From NCBI RefSeq assembly GCF_900055185.1, contig NZ_FIZX01000002.1, positions 1,554,586 through 1,618,585 of the forward strand: a stretch of DNA of 64,000 bases, written 5' to 3'. This document shows positions 9,218 through 18,582 of this stretch, one piece after another. The notes beneath the pieces were generated by a model that did no database searches, was not told the origin of the DNA, and saw only the letters and a program-made list of their open reading frames with translations. A program made the translations under genes and the position numbers. The first letter of the stretch is position 1; the number at the start of each line of letters is the position of its first letter. This stretch comes from Grimontia celer (GTDB taxonomy: Bacteria; Pseudomonadota; Gammaproteobacteria; Enterobacterales; Vibrionaceae).

Positions 9218-10435
9218 CTACTGATACACGGTTTGGTTACGACCATTACCTTTGGCTTCATATAAACGATCGTCAGCTACTTTGATTTGCTGGTCGAGGT
9301 TTCCCTCAACGTTAGACACTCCGATGCTAATAGTGACTTGTATGTTCTCTTCCTGATGTGGAATGGGTGTTCTTTCCACACGTTGTCGCATCTTCTCAAG
9401 GCAGGTCACGAAATCGTCAAAGTTACCATCCGCCTTGATGCAAAACTCTTCCCCACCAAAACGGGCAATCACGTCATTCGGGAAATAGATTTTCAGGATA
9501 TTCGCCACCATCACTATGGTTGCGTCGCCTACATCATGGCCATAGTTGTCATTGACCTTCTTGAAGAAGTCGATATCCAACATGGCAATATTCCGCTTTC
9601 TCTCGCAATCGCCACAGGCATCACCAAACAAAAAGCGACGGTTCCACAACCCAGTGAGCGCATCCTGATTCGCCATCCGGAACAGTTCCGTGTTGGCCTC
9701 TTTCATTTCGAGAATTTGGTGAACTCGACAATAAAATTCTTCTTGGTTAAAAGGTTTGTTCAGGAAATCATTCGCACCAGCTTTCAAAAAACGGGCGGTT
9801 ATCGTATTGGCATCACTGCCGGAGATCCCAAGAATCGCCAATTGATTCTTGTCTATCTTCTGGCGCAACTCATGAATCATGGTAATGCCATCTTTTACCG
9901 GCATATCGTGATCAGTCAGTACAAGTGTGATGTCAGGATTTTTCTCAATAATTTCTATGGCTTCTTGCCCGTTTTCCGCCTGCAATGTTCGAATATACTG
10001 ATGTTCTAACAACTGCACGACGTGACGACGAACCGTGATGGAATCGTCCACCACCAAGCATTTATGATGCTGATTGTTGGTGAGGCGATTAATTAGCGGC
10101 AGAAGGTAAGACACAGACGCCATACTGTCTTTCAAAAGGTAATCAAGCACCCCTTTCGCCAGCATTTTCTCACGTATGTCTTCTTGAAACATCGCAGTCA
10201 GCACGATCACTTTCTGTTTTTGAACCAACAAAAGATCGATGATTTCACCGTCTTGCGCATCCGGCAGGCAGTAATCCAACACTGCACATAACAGCTCCGG
10301 CTTTGAAGAGAGAATGAGTTCTGCTTCTTCGTAGCTAGCCGCCAGAAGTACTTCATAGCCCGCTTGCGTGATGATTTGGTTCAAATAATTTCTAAAAGCG
10401 CGACTGTCTTCCACAACCAGTATTTTTTTGCTCAA
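9218..10435 (-). CDS. response regulator diguanylate cyclase, REC-REC-GGDEF
   Basis: A 405-residue soluble protein with two tandem receiver domains (about 3-118 and 124-242) and a GGDEF domain (about 255-405). The first receiver has Asp in VLDYCLPD, the second in LTDHDMP with KPF downstream, so both look phosphorylatable. The cyclase loop is GGEEF. The RxxD inhibitory site is absent (FPND at that position), suggesting no product inhibition through the primary I-site. No histidine kinase lies beside it, so its partner is encoded elsewhere. Confidence 0.92.
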   Translation of the reverse strand: MSKKILVVEDSRAFRNYLNQIITQAGYEVLLAASYEEAELILSSKPELLCAVLDYCLPDAQDGEIIDLLLVQKQKVIVLTAMFQEDIREKMLAKGVLDYLLKDSMASVSYLLPLINRLTNNQHHKCLVVDDSITVRRHVVQLLEHQYIRTLQAENGQEAIEIIEKNPDITLVLTDHDMPVKDGITMIHELRQKIDKNQLAILGISGSDANTITARFLKAGANDFLNKPFNQEEFYCRVHQILEMKEANTELFRMANQDALTGLWNRRFLFGDACGDCERKRNIAMLDIDFFKKVNDNYGHDVGDATIVMVANILKIYFPNDVIARFGGEEFCIKADGNFDDFVTCLEKMRQRVERTPIPHQEENIQVTISIGVSNVEGNLDQQIKVADDRLYEAKGNGRNQTVYQ

Positions 10436-10844
10436 GGAATAACCCTTAATTTCCTAGTACTAATTATTTTAACAATAGCTAACTATTTATACATCGCTAT
10501 CAAATTTTCCGACTAGATTGATGTAGATCGCTTTTCCACACCTCTCTTCAGCATAGTTGAATAATGTAATCATTCAATTGCACATCATTTTATTTTATAT
10601 TTCAGATCAAAAATAAAAACTCTTATAAAACAATAATTAAGAGATGACACGCAGAAAAATAGCAACGAGTAAGGTTATTTAATCATCAAATTTAGCTGTC
10701 AAAAACAGTAATTTGGCAGGCAATCAAGAAGCGTAAAAAAGTCTGATTTTGCAGTCTTAAAAACAAGATGGTATGTATTGATTTCTTACATTATAAGCGG
10801 GAGAAATATTCAATTTCTGATCTATTCAGGAAAGGCGAATTCGT
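10436..10844. other. AT-rich intergenic stretch, nothing recognised
   Basis: This 409-base region lies between two genes on the minus strand. It is AT-rich and contains no convincing reading frame, hairpin terminator or repeat. It presumably holds the promoter of the REC-REC-GGDEF gene. Confidence 0.4.
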
Positions 10845-11309
10845 TTATTCAACAACGATAAAACCATCTTGGCTAATAATATAGTCGTTGAAAGCCTTTG
10901 ATTGATAAGCCCGAAAACAGCCATAGCTTTTGGAGATGTCACCGCTTTGCAGATAACCTACAAGGTTTTCAGCTTCCCGTAACATCATCGCTTCGGCTTC
11001 TGGGTAGGGGTCATGCTTGGTTTCGAAGGTCTCTTCATCCTGAATCACCATATAGGAACCTTTACCCATGAAGGACAAAGAGCGCTTGGTATAAGAAAGA
11101 TCTTTGGCTACCTGGCTTTCTGGATCAATGGTCATCAGGCAAGATGCCAATGCATAGTCCTTGAGTTGGTTTCTGGCTTCTAAAACGCGTTCACCTGCCG
11201 ACTCAGCAAATACTGGGCAACCCAATGACAACAATAACAACCCTATTCCCAATAGCTTGTTCAATCTTTTCACTCCCAACTTGATGCTTTCGGTGAGCAC
11301 TTTTCTCAC
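10845..11309 (-). CDS. secreted Tai4-like protein, candidate T6SS amidase immunity protein
   Basis: A 154-residue protein with an N-terminal signal peptide (hydrophobic core IGLLLLSLG, likely cleavage after VFA). The mature part has the pattern LKDYALASCL near the start and CFRAYQSKAFNDYI near the end, which resembles the Tai4 family of periplasmic immunity proteins against type VI amidase effectors. The two cysteines may form a disulfide. The start is a GTG; an in-frame GTG at 11273 is also possible. No amidase effector gene lies beside it. The family call rests on motif memory and is tentative. Confidence 0.5.
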   Translation of the reverse strand: MRKVLTESIKLGVKRLNKLLGIGLLLLSLGCPVFAESAGERVLEARNQLKDYALASCLMTIDPESQVAKDLSYTKRSLSFMGKGSYMVIQDEETFETKHDPYPEAEAMMLREAENLVGYLQSGDISKSYGCFRAYQSKAFNDYIISQDGFIVVE

Positions 11310-11438
11310 GCCATCAGGTCAATTAGAGAGCAGAGGTTTTTATCTGGCAAGGGTTATAACTGGTTACAACACCACCATTGTGGAATTCACAGGAATAGCC
11401 AACACTGCATAGACAAGAAATTGTAGGAGGATGTTGTT

Positions 11439-11603
11439 ATGACTCTCGTTCTTACCGTGATTGTTTTTCTGACATGTGTCGTTTTGCTGGCGATAGGTGT
11501 GGTGTTTTCCCGCAAGCCAATTAAGAGCAGCTGCTGTGCGTCTTCAGAGCTTGATAAAGATAAAGCTTCCTGTGCTGTTACTCCGCCCACAACCAAGAAG
11601 TAA
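11439..11603 (+). CDS. 54-residue single-span membrane protein, NqrM-like
   Basis: A short gene with an excellent AGGAGG ribosome-binding site 8 bases before its ATG and its own terminator. The protein has one N-terminal membrane helix (about 3-22), then RKPIKSSCC and a third cysteine at DKASCAV. The helix followed by a lysine-serine-cysteine motif recalls NqrM (DUF539), which helps mature the sodium-pumping NADH:quinone reductase. It lacks the CGGL sequence and C-terminal cysteine cluster that I expect for true NqrM. It may be a paralogue or an unrelated cysteine-bearing membrane peptide. Confidence 0.6.
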   Translation: MTLVLTVIVFLTCVVLLAIGVVFSRKPIKSSCCASSELDKDKASCAVTPPTTKK

Positions 11604-11610
11604 GGACAAC

Positions 11611-11644
11611 AAAAAAGGCGAACCATCTGGCTCGCCTTCCTTTT
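11611..11644. terminator. rho-independent terminator
   Basis: Stem AAGGCGA / TCGCCTT, extended by CC/GG with one mismatch, with A-rich left and T-rich right flanks. It serves the small 54-residue gene and, in reverse, pepT. Confidence 0.8.
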
Positions 11645-11658
11645 ATCTAAGCGCCCTG

Positions 11659-12900
11659 TCAGCCGCGTTCAGCGGTAATCTTGATAACTTCCACTACCAC
11701 AGCGCTGGCCGCTTTCAGTGACTTCACCGGCAGGTATTCGTAGATCGAGTGGAAGTTATGCGCACCAGTGAAAATGTTCGGACATGGCAATCCCTTCTGG
11801 GAAAGCACTGCGCCGTCATAACCTCCACGCATTGGTATGGCCTTCATCTCAATGTCGTTGCGCGCGTAAGCCAGCTTGGCAATATCAATCGGGAAACCGG
11901 CATCACCTTCCAGGCTGTTTGCCACGTTCTCATAGCGATCTGCCAGCGTAATGGAAACACTTCCTTCACCCCATAAAGCGCAACAGCTTTCAGCAAGGTT
12001 TTTCAGGAAGTTCATGCGGTCTTGATAACCGTCTTTGGTAAAGTCACGCACGTCCATTTTGAGCACGGTTTTCACACTGTTACCGGACATCTCCTTCACC
12101 CAGTAGTAACCTTCCGTGCCTTCGGTATATTGCGGCGCTTCGCCTTCCGGCAACATACTGATGAATTTGTGTGCCATCAGCAGTGAGTTTTTCAGCTTAC
12201 CCTTGGCAGACATAGGGTGCGCAGATTGGCCTGTAAAGGTGACAACCACATCACCCGCATTCCAGTTTTCATGCACAAACTCGCCAATACCGCAGCAATC
12301 CAGGGTGTAGCCAAAATCAGCTCCAAACGCCTCCACATCAAACGCTTTTGCACCGCGAAGTCCTTGTTCTTCATCCGGCACGAACGCCACTTTCACGTCA
12401 CCATGAAGGATGTGAGGGTTAGCAACGAGGTGCCTTACTGCATCCATAATCGCGGCAATCGCGGCTTTGTCGTCTGCGCCCAGCAGGCTGTTGCCATCTG
12501 TTACCAAGATGTCATCGCCGATGTAATTCGCCAGCTCTGGAAACTCTGCCAATTTCAGGGTAATGCCCTGCGCTTCGTTCAGGCAGATATCTCCGCCTTC
12601 GTAGCCGACAATTTTTGCTTTGGTGTCATTGGTTTGCTCTGCACTGGTATCGAGGTGCGCAAAGAAGGATACGGTTTTGACTTTCTGGTCCGCGGGCAAA
12701 TTGGAAGGCAAGGTTGCGGTCAGAATGGCGGTATCTCGCAGTTCGATATCCACCAGGCCCAGAGCTTCAAGTTCGGATTTAATCAGGCGTGCCAGCTCCA
12801 TTTGACCATCAGACGACGGCATGATGCCTGCTGCGCCTTTCTCGCGGCTGGTGGTGGTGTTGATACGGGTGTATTGCAAAAATCGGTCGACGATATTCAT
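11659..12900 (-). CDS. pepT: peptidase T (tripeptidase)
   Basis: A 413-residue zinc aminotripeptidase of the M20 family, close to the 408 residues of E. coli PepT. Metal and catalytic motifs are visible: FAHLDTS, LLGADDKAAIA, PDEEQGLRGA and the C-terminal FTGAHNFHS. It removes N-terminal residues from tripeptides in the cytosol. The frame is open 40 codons upstream, but MNIVDRFLQYTRINT is the family N terminus. It follows dcuC by 98 bp on the same strand and may be co-transcribed, which would fit anaerobic induction as known for Salmonella pepT. Confidence 0.94.
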   Translation of the reverse strand: MNIVDRFLQYTRINTTTSREKGAAGIMPSSDGQMELARLIKSELEALGLVDIELRDTAILTATLPSNLPADQKVKTVSFFAHLDTSAEQTNDTKAKIVGYEGGDICLNEAQGITLKLAEFPELANYIGDDILVTDGNSLLGADDKAAIAAIMDAVRHLVANPHILHGDVKVAFVPDEEQGLRGAKAFDVEAFGADFGYTLDCCGIGEFVHENWNAGDVVVTFTGQSAHPMSAKGKLKNSLLMAHKFISMLPEGEAPQYTEGTEGYYWVKEMSGNSVKTVLKMDVRDFTKDGYQDRMNFLKNLAESCCALWGEGSVSITLADRYENVANSLEGDAGFPIDIAKLAYARNDIEMKAIPMRGGYDGAVLSQKGLPCPNIFTGAHNFHSIYEYLPVKSLKAASAVVVEVIKITAERG

Positions 12901-12998
12901 TTTCCATCCATTCCATACCACTGAGGCCATGAACGATTTGCCCACAGCCTCAGTAAAATTATCGTTCTTTATTTGGGTCTGTTGACCTTTAGTGCTGC

Positions 12999-14360
12999 TT
13001 AAACAAGGAATTGAGAACAAGCCAGCGAGGTCACCAGACCGCCCACCATTGGGATCATGGTGCGTTTTGCCAGTTCGATTGGCGACACGTTTGCTGTCGC
13101 CGCACAGGCAATAACCACACCCGCCACTGGTGACGCAGAACGCATGATGCCCGCAGCCAACTGCATTGGCATAGCAACGTGTGCCGCGGTAGTACCCACT
13201 TGCGCTGCCACATCCGGTGCCAGATTAGAGAAGCTGAAGAATGAAGCGTTACCCGAGCCAGACAGCATGGTCACCACCACAATGATGGCCACAAGAATCA
13301 GCACCATTGCCAGGTAGCCCAAGCCAAGGTTTGCAGCGCTGCCCAATAGCAGATCGATAAAACCAATGGTTGTCAGGCCGACCACGAATACCTGTGCAGA
13401 GATAATGAGGCTTACCACACTGGTGAATACGTTGCCCATACCTTCCAGATACACTTTAAGAGACGCCGCGACTTGCTTGCCATCGCGGGTGTAAATGAAG
13501 TCAGCAACCATGGCAACAAACAGCGCGATAAACATCGCCGTCACCACGTCCATTCGCACGCTGGTAACCGCAAACTTGCTGAATATCAATAGCAACATCA
13601 GCGGCAGAACAGGCAGAACCGCAAACCATTTTGGCGCTTCACGTTGCTCTTTTGCATCGATATTGAATTCATAAGTCACGCCTTTTTCCACGTCTTTCTT
13701 ATCGAAATGGCGCTGGCTGAAGAAGTGCAGAACCGCAATCACAATCATGGTCACGATAGCGACAGGCAGCTGGTAGCTTGCAAAGTAGGTCGCCACGTCA
13801 ATGCCTGACACTTCTGCGGCTTTGTTCGCCGCCGAAGACGCTGGGCCCAAATCCAAACAACCTGTGGTTGCGACAACCGCCGCAGCAGCAGCAGGGTTAC
13901 AACCCACGCCCACCAATACAGGGTACATAGCCACCAACAGCAAGAGCGCCAGACCGGTTGCACTAGGGATGAAGATGTTGATCAGCTGGCCGATGATGTA
14001 AGCCATCGCCAATACCAGATAAGGGTTTTTAATGTGCGACAGCGGTTTGGTAGCGATTTGTACCATGGCATTGGCAGCGCCAATATGACCCATATACTTT
14101 GAGAAGCCGCCAACAGCCATGATGATAAGACCCAGCTTCGCCAGCGTGGAAGAAGAAAGTACCTTGATGACTTCGAAGAAGTCGACAATCACTGAGCCGG
14201 TTGGTTTACCCCCTTTCGGAATAAAGTCAGTCGCACCGTCCATGACGCCGAGTGCAATCATTAACAAACCGGCAAGAAATAAAACTGCTTGGGTATTATA
14301 TTTTTTAACAATGAAGTAGCCGACACCAAATATTATTGGCAAGGCAAGAAAAGTAACCAT
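12999..14360 (-). CDS. dcuC: anaerobic C4-dicarboxylate transporter, DcuC family
   Basis: A 453-residue inner-membrane carrier with about twelve hydrophobic segments. The sequence matches the DcuC family, including the conserved FIPSATGLALLLL and SGSGNASFFSFSNLAP segments. DcuC mainly exports succinate during fermentation. The downstream pepT suggests an anaerobic or peptide-utilisation unit. YfcC-type carriers are a less likely alternative. Confidence 0.85.
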   Translation of the reverse strand: MVTFLALPIIFGVGYFIVKKYNTQAVLFLAGLLMIALGVMDGATDFIPKGGKPTGSVIVDFFEVIKVLSSSTLAKLGLIIMAVGGFSKYMGHIGAANAMVQIATKPLSHIKNPYLVLAMAYIIGQLINIFIPSATGLALLLLVAMYPVLVGVGCNPAAAAAVVATTGCLDLGPASSAANKAAEVSGIDVATYFASYQLPVAIVTMIVIAVLHFFSQRHFDKKDVEKGVTYEFNIDAKEQREAPKWFAVLPVLPLMLLLIFSKFAVTSVRMDVVTAMFIALFVAMVADFIYTRDGKQVAASLKVYLEGMGNVFTSVVSLIISAQVFVVGLTTIGFIDLLLGSAANLGLGYLAMVLILVAIIVVVTMLSGSGNASFFSFSNLAPDVAAQVGTTAAHVAMPMQLAAGIMRSASPVAGVVIACAATANVSPIELAKRTMIPMVGGLVTSLACSQFLV

Positions 14361-14830
14361 TTAGACCCTCATCTGATACTGAAAAATGTCATTATTTCAA
14401 AACGAGAATTTCTAAAGACACTGAGATAGTGGCAATCGGGCAGAACACCAGAAAACCCTAAGACAATGAAAATAAAACAATTAATTAACAATGCTTAATG
14501 AGGGGTTTTCGTATCTAGTGCGGAAGATCCCTCAAAAGCATACTTCCACTGCCATTAGGGGAGTTCAAGGAAAATGGAATTCTGGTGATAGGTTCTGTGA
14601 TTGGACTTAGTTATTTAAAAATGAATCAGACTAATAATAATATTTCCATCAATTAATTGATTAATGTCTATTATTCGAATCAGGAAATATTATTGGCACA
14701 CTAACATTTGCATGCAATTTATCCTGTTTGTGGTTATTGCTTGTACTCACCTCCATAAATCGCTGCAATATCGTTCAATAACTTCGCTTTTGGCTTTGCT
14801 AACGTCTTCTTCATCAGAAAGGAGAAAGCA
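14361..14830. other. intergenic region between divergent dcuC and LysE-type genes
   Basis: This 470-base AT-rich stretch must hold the promoters of both divergent genes. A 14-base palindrome ATCAATTAATTGAT lies at 14648-14661. It has the half-sites of an FNR box in the wrong order, so I do not call it one. No reading frame is convincing. Confidence 0.4.
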
Positions 14831-15424
14831 ATGAACAGTCTGATTCTGGCAATGACCACCTTTGCCTTTGTCGGTGCGGTAACACCTGGCCCAGTGAATA
14901 TTCTCGCCACCAGCACTGCAATTACCCAAGGGCTAAAAGAAGCAATCAAACATGTTGTCGCGGCGTCGCTGGCGTATGCTCTGGTAGTGATTCTGTGTGG
15001 CGGGGTGATGCAAAGCTTGCTGACACTGATTCCGTCTTTGGAAACCATGATGCAGTTACTCGGTAGCGGGTTTCTTTTGTATCTGGCATACAAAATTTTC
15101 ACTGCTCCAGTATCTGCCATTGAAAAGACATCACAAACTCAGTCCGGTTGGTGGACAGGTTCCATCACTCAGCTTCTCAATCCAAAGGCATGGTTATATG
15201 CCCTTTCCGGCGTGAGCATTTATGTGGTTGGCAGGGAAAACGAAGTGTATTGGCTGGGGATGTATACTTTCGTTTCTTTGCTGGTGTGTCTGATTAGCAT
15301 CGGCTTTTGGGCTGTGCTTGGACATATTTTGTCCAGCAAGCTTGAAAACCCAGCTCATCAGCGCCAATTTAATAGAGTGATGGCGATTGTATTGGCGTTG
15401 TCTGTCGCGGCTATATGGGTTTAA
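14831..15424 (+). CDS. LysE/RhtB family amino-acid exporter
   Basis: A 197-residue membrane protein with about six helices and the family motif GAVTPGPVNILATSTA near residue 16. Members export amino acids or related metabolites. An AGGAG ribosome-binding site sits well before the ATG. The AraC regulator starts 13 bp after its stop, so the two probably form a transcription unit and the regulator may sense the exported compound. The substrate cannot be told from sequence. Confidence 0.88.
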   Translation: MNSLILAMTTFAFVGAVTPGPVNILATSTAITQGLKEAIKHVVAASLAYALVVILCGGVMQSLLTLIPSLETMMQLLGSGFLLYLAYKIFTAPVSAIEKTSQTQSGWWTGSITQLLNPKAWLYALSGVSIYVVGRENEVYWLGMYTFVSLLVCLISIGFWAVLGHILSSKLENPAHQRQFNRVMAIVLALSVAAIWV

Positions 15425-15437
15425 TCAGGGACGAGCA

Positions 15438-16268
15438 ATGAAAAAGGACACCACCACACAGTTCAAACAAAGCACGCTGTTGCCTTGGGTGGAAATGCGC
15501 GTCGCCAATCAAAGCCGCGCCTGTTATGAAGCCCACTCCCACGATGAGTTTTCATTCGGCATTATTGAGCAAGGCCATTCTGACTATAAAAACCGCCATC
15601 GCGTGAACGATGTTCGCGTCGGCGACATCGTCACCATTAATCCCGCTGATGTGCATTCCTGCAATCCAAAAGGCAACACCTGGTCTTACAGCATGTTGTT
15701 CGTCGATACGCTGAAAATGGGCGAAATCCAACGGGACATCCTTCAACACGCGCACCGTGGTTACAATCAGGATTACACACCTTTCAAGAACGATTTGGAG
15801 CGCAATCCGCTCATTCAAACCCGTTTTCTGACGTTGTTGGAAGCATTGATAGATGACAATAGTCCACTAAAGGCGCAGGTAGCGTTTTATGACTTTATTG
15901 AATCCAGTTTCTGGCAGCACGGGTTGAGCACAGAGAAAACTCAACGTGAGGGCGATGTTCTGCGAGTCAGGGAAAAAATGCTGGATGAGCTCACCGAGAC
16001 CCATCAGCTCGACAACTTGGCAGAAGAAGCGGGAATGAGCCGCTATCAATTGATTCGTGCATTCAGACAGCATTTTGGTCTGCCACCTCACGCTTACCTG
16101 ATGGATGAGAAAATCAAACGTGCGAAAGTGCTGCTTCGTGAAGGGAAGGAAATTTCAGCAGTGGCTTTCGAACTCGGCTTTTCCGATCAGGCGCATTTTC
16201 AGCGCCACTTCAAAAAGAAACTGGCAGTGACACCTAAGTACTACCAGTCCCATTTTATCAGCAACTGA
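15438..16268 (+). CDS. AraC family transcriptional regulator
   Basis: A 276-residue regulator with an N-terminal cupin-like sensing domain (about 10-150; HSHDEFSFGIIEQG holds the metal-type histidines) and a C-terminal double helix-turn-helix (about 180-275; DNLAEEAGMSRYQLIRAFRQHFGLPPHAY is split across helix pairs of the AraC fold). The start at MKKDTTTQ has an AGGGACGAG ribosome-binding site. It follows the LysE-type exporter by 13 bp. AraC regulators of this type commonly control the neighbouring exporter. Confidence 0.88.
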   Translation: MKKDTTTQFKQSTLLPWVEMRVANQSRACYEAHSHDEFSFGIIEQGHSDYKNRHRVNDVRVGDIVTINPADVHSCNPKGNTWSYSMLFVDTLKMGEIQRDILQHAHRGYNQDYTPFKNDLERNPLIQTRFLTLLEALIDDNSPLKAQVAFYDFIESSFWQHGLSTEKTQREGDVLRVREKMLDELTETHQLDNLAEEAGMSRYQLIRAFRQHFGLPPHAYLMDEKIKRAKVLLREGKEISAVAFELGFSDQAHFQRHFKKKLAVTPKYYQSHFISN

Positions 16269-17057
16269 TCAGCCGAATCGGTAAGCATCCATCGCCAGCA
16301 GTTTGTCATCTTGCCAGCTTTGGTGAATGCGCACTGCGTCGTCTTCCCCGCTTGCACCAAGCGCAGCAACCAATGGCAGGAAATGGTCATCCGTTGGGTG
16401 ATTAAAGCGAGCATTGGGCGCATCAGTCAGATAGTTCACCACCGCTTCATGGTCTTTGTTTTCCAGCTTTTGCGCAATCCAATCGGTAAACGCTTCTGCC
16501 ATCGCAGAGCCATTCGGCGTTTTCTGACGTCCGAAAATTTCACGAAGATTGTGGGTTATCGCCCCTGAGCCAATCAGCAGAACGTTTTCTTCTCTTAGCG
16601 GCGCGAGCACTTTTCCGAGCTCGTAGTTCATCTTTGCGCCTTGCTTACTGCTGATAGATATCTGCACCACAGGAATGTCAGCGTCTGGATAAATCAGTCG
16701 TAGCGGGATCCAAACACCGTGGTCCCAGCCCAAATCTTCATCTAAAACGGCTTTGTAGCCTGATGCTGACACCATATCCGCTATTTTGTATGCCAGATCG
16801 GGCTCGCCCGGCGCAGGATAGGTCAGTTCATAAAGCGGCTTTGGAAAACCATAAAAGTCGTAGATCACTGAAGGCGAGGCACCGGAAGTAATCACGACAT
16901 CGTCATCGCTGTCGAGATGACCTGAAAAAATGACGATCGCTTTAGGTTTGTTGAGTGTGCCACCCAGCAATTTCATAAACTGGGAAGCGTGGCTGTTTTC
17001 AATTGCTAGCGTTGGACCGCCGTGCGATAAAAACAGAACTGGTTGAGTCTTATTCAT
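16269..17057 (-). CDS. ygiD: DODA-type extradiol ring-cleaving dioxygenase
   Basis: A 262-residue protein of the LigB/YgiD family. FLSHGGPTLA at the N terminus and DLGWDHGVWIPL around residue 110 carry the metal-binding histidines, and GSGAITHNL the third conserved block. E. coli YgiD is a zinc- or iron-dependent 4,5-DOPA extradiol dioxygenase; the natural substrate is uncertain. It is convergent with the AraC gene with no base between the two stop codons. An AAGGAG ribosome-binding site precedes the ATG. Confidence 0.87.
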   Translation of the reverse strand: MNKTQPVLFLSHGGPTLAIENSHASQFMKLLGGTLNKPKAIVIFSGHLDSDDDVVITSGASPSVIYDFYGFPKPLYELTYPAPGEPDLAYKIADMVSASGYKAVLDEDLGWDHGVWIPLRLIYPDADIPVVQISISSKQGAKMNYELGKVLAPLREENVLLIGSGAITHNLREIFGRQKTPNGSAMAEAFTDWIAQKLENKDHEAVVNYLTDAPNARFNHPTDDHFLPLVAALGASGEDDAVRIHQSWQDDKLLAMDAYRFG

Positions 17058-17206
17058 TGATGTGTCTCCTTTTCTAACCTCCCCGCTAACTTTTTTATTT
17101 CGATGTGTCTGCGGTATCGATATCTAACGTTACAGCAGATATAGTCCAAGAATTAACCACTTGAATTTGACAATCTTGTTCAGAAAAATCGAACAGAGGC
17201 GCTGAT

Positions 17207-17836
17207 ATGGAAATCCAAACCTTGTTGCTATTTGTGGTGGCTTCACTTTCTATCAATTTGATCCCAGGTCAAGATGTCGTTTATATCGTGTCCAACACAA
17301 TGGCAGGAAAGCTAAAGATGGGGCTTCGCGCCGCGACAGGCTTAGGTGTAGGGTACTTCGTGCATACCTTCGCAGCCGTATTTGGCCTTTCGGCGATTAT
17401 CGTCAATTCAGCTGTCGCCTTTATGGCCGTGAAGTATTTGGGGGCGGCTTACCTGCTCTACTTGGGCATTTGTGCATTGAGAAACTTCTTCACTGGCAAC
17501 TCAAAAATCAATATCAGCGCTTCCGATGCAGGCAATAACGTCAATGTTTTTAAACAAGGCGTGATGGTGGCAGTGTTGAACCCCAAAGTCGCGTTGTTCT
17601 TCCTGTCATTCCTTCCCCAGTTTATTGACCCGAAAGCGGCCTCCCCCGAATACCAACTTCTGGTTCTTGGCGTCGTCTTCTGCATCACCGCCACGCTTTG
17701 CAATCTCTCGTATGCCATTGTGGGAAGCTGGTTGTTCTCATCGGCGAAATCCCAACGATTCTCACGTGTAATTGAAGGGACTTCAGGAGTTCTGTTGATC
17801 GGTCTAGCTGGGAAAATAGCCTTTAGCAAAGAGTGA
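17207..17836 (+). CDS. LysE/RhtB family exporter
   Basis: A 209-residue membrane protein with six predicted helices and the LysE motif NLIPGQDVVYIVSNTM near residue 17. It is divergent from the dioxygenase gene, with 149 bp between. It is only distantly similar to the other LysE-type protein 2.4 kb upstream, so the two are not a recent duplication. Substrate unknown. Confidence 0.86.
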   Translation: MEIQTLLLFVVASLSINLIPGQDVVYIVSNTMAGKLKMGLRAATGLGVGYFVHTFAAVFGLSAIIVNSAVAFMAVKYLGAAYLLYLGICALRNFFTGNSKINISASDAGNNVNVFKQGVMVAVLNPKVALFFLSFLPQFIDPKAASPEYQLLVLGVVFCITATLCNLSYAIVGSWLFSSAKSQRFSRVIEGTSGVLLIGLAGKIAFSKE

Positions 17837-17922
17837 GTTTTCATCTCTAGCTCGCTGTTTTACCTAAATTTCACTTTTCCTCGACCATACTTCTGATAGT
17901 TCGAGATCAAACAGGATAAGAA

Positions 17923-18582
17923 ATGAAAATATTAGTGGTAGAAGACGAACCACAATTAAGTGAACAAATACTCGATACCTTAGAAAAGAATGGATGGGTG
18001 CCGGAGCTCTCTGAAGATGGCATCGATGCCCTGTATCGCGCTACCTCAGAGCCTTGGGATGCGATTGTGCTCGATTTAGGGCTGCCGAAAATCGATGGCC
18101 TGACAGTACTGAAAAGTATTCGCGACGAGAATATCAACACCCCGGTTATCATCCTCAGCGCACGCGATACCCTTTCGCAGCGCGTTGAAGGTTTGAATGC
18201 CGGTGCGGATGACTACCTCACCAAGCCGTTCGAAATGCTCGAACTTATTGCCAGACTTCGTGCTCATCTAAGACGTGCTTCCGGCAGTGCATCGCCTGTT
18301 CTACAGATGGGTGATTTGAGCCTTGATACCCGAACGTCGACCGTGCTTTGGCAAGGTCAGGCGGTGACACTGACTGCGCTTGAATACAAAGTGGTTGCTT
18401 ACTTCATGCATAACCCGGAGAAGATGATTTCAAAAACCGAACTGGTGGAGCACATCTACAAGCAGGATTTCGAGCGCGACTCTAACACCGTCGAAGTTTT
18501 CATTGGGCGAATACGCAAAAAGATAGCGCCAGACATTATCAAAACCGTGCGCGGATTAGGGTACCAACTCAATGCGCAGTAG
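17923..18582 (+). CDS. OmpR/PhoP family response regulator
   Basis: A 219-residue regulator with a receiver domain (about 1-115; phospho-Asp in VLDLGLPKIDG, conserved Lys in LTKPFE) and a winged-helix DNA-binding domain (about 125-219; ALEYKVVAYFM and TVEVFIGRIRKKI). The sequence style is close to PhoP and vibrio CarR/VprA regulators, which control lipid A or envelope modification. It overlaps the downstream kinase gene by 11 bp, so the two are co-translated. Confidence 0.92.
   Translation: MKILVVEDEPQLSEQILDTLEKNGWVPELSEDGIDALYRATSEPWDAIVLDLGLPKIDGLTVLKSIRDENINTPVIILSARDTLSQRVEGLNAGADDYLTKPFEMLELIARLRAHLRRASGSASPVLQMGDLSLDTRTSTVLWQGQAVTLTALEYKVVAYFMHNPEKMISKTELVEHIYKQDFERDSNTVEVFIGRIRKKIAPDIIKTVRGLGYQLNAQ

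Noticed and set aside
14648-14661. Palindrome ATCAATTAATTGAT near dcuC as an FNR box
   Set aside because: The half-sites are in the order ATCAA-N4-TTGAT, the reverse of the FNR consensus TTGAT-N4-ATCAA.
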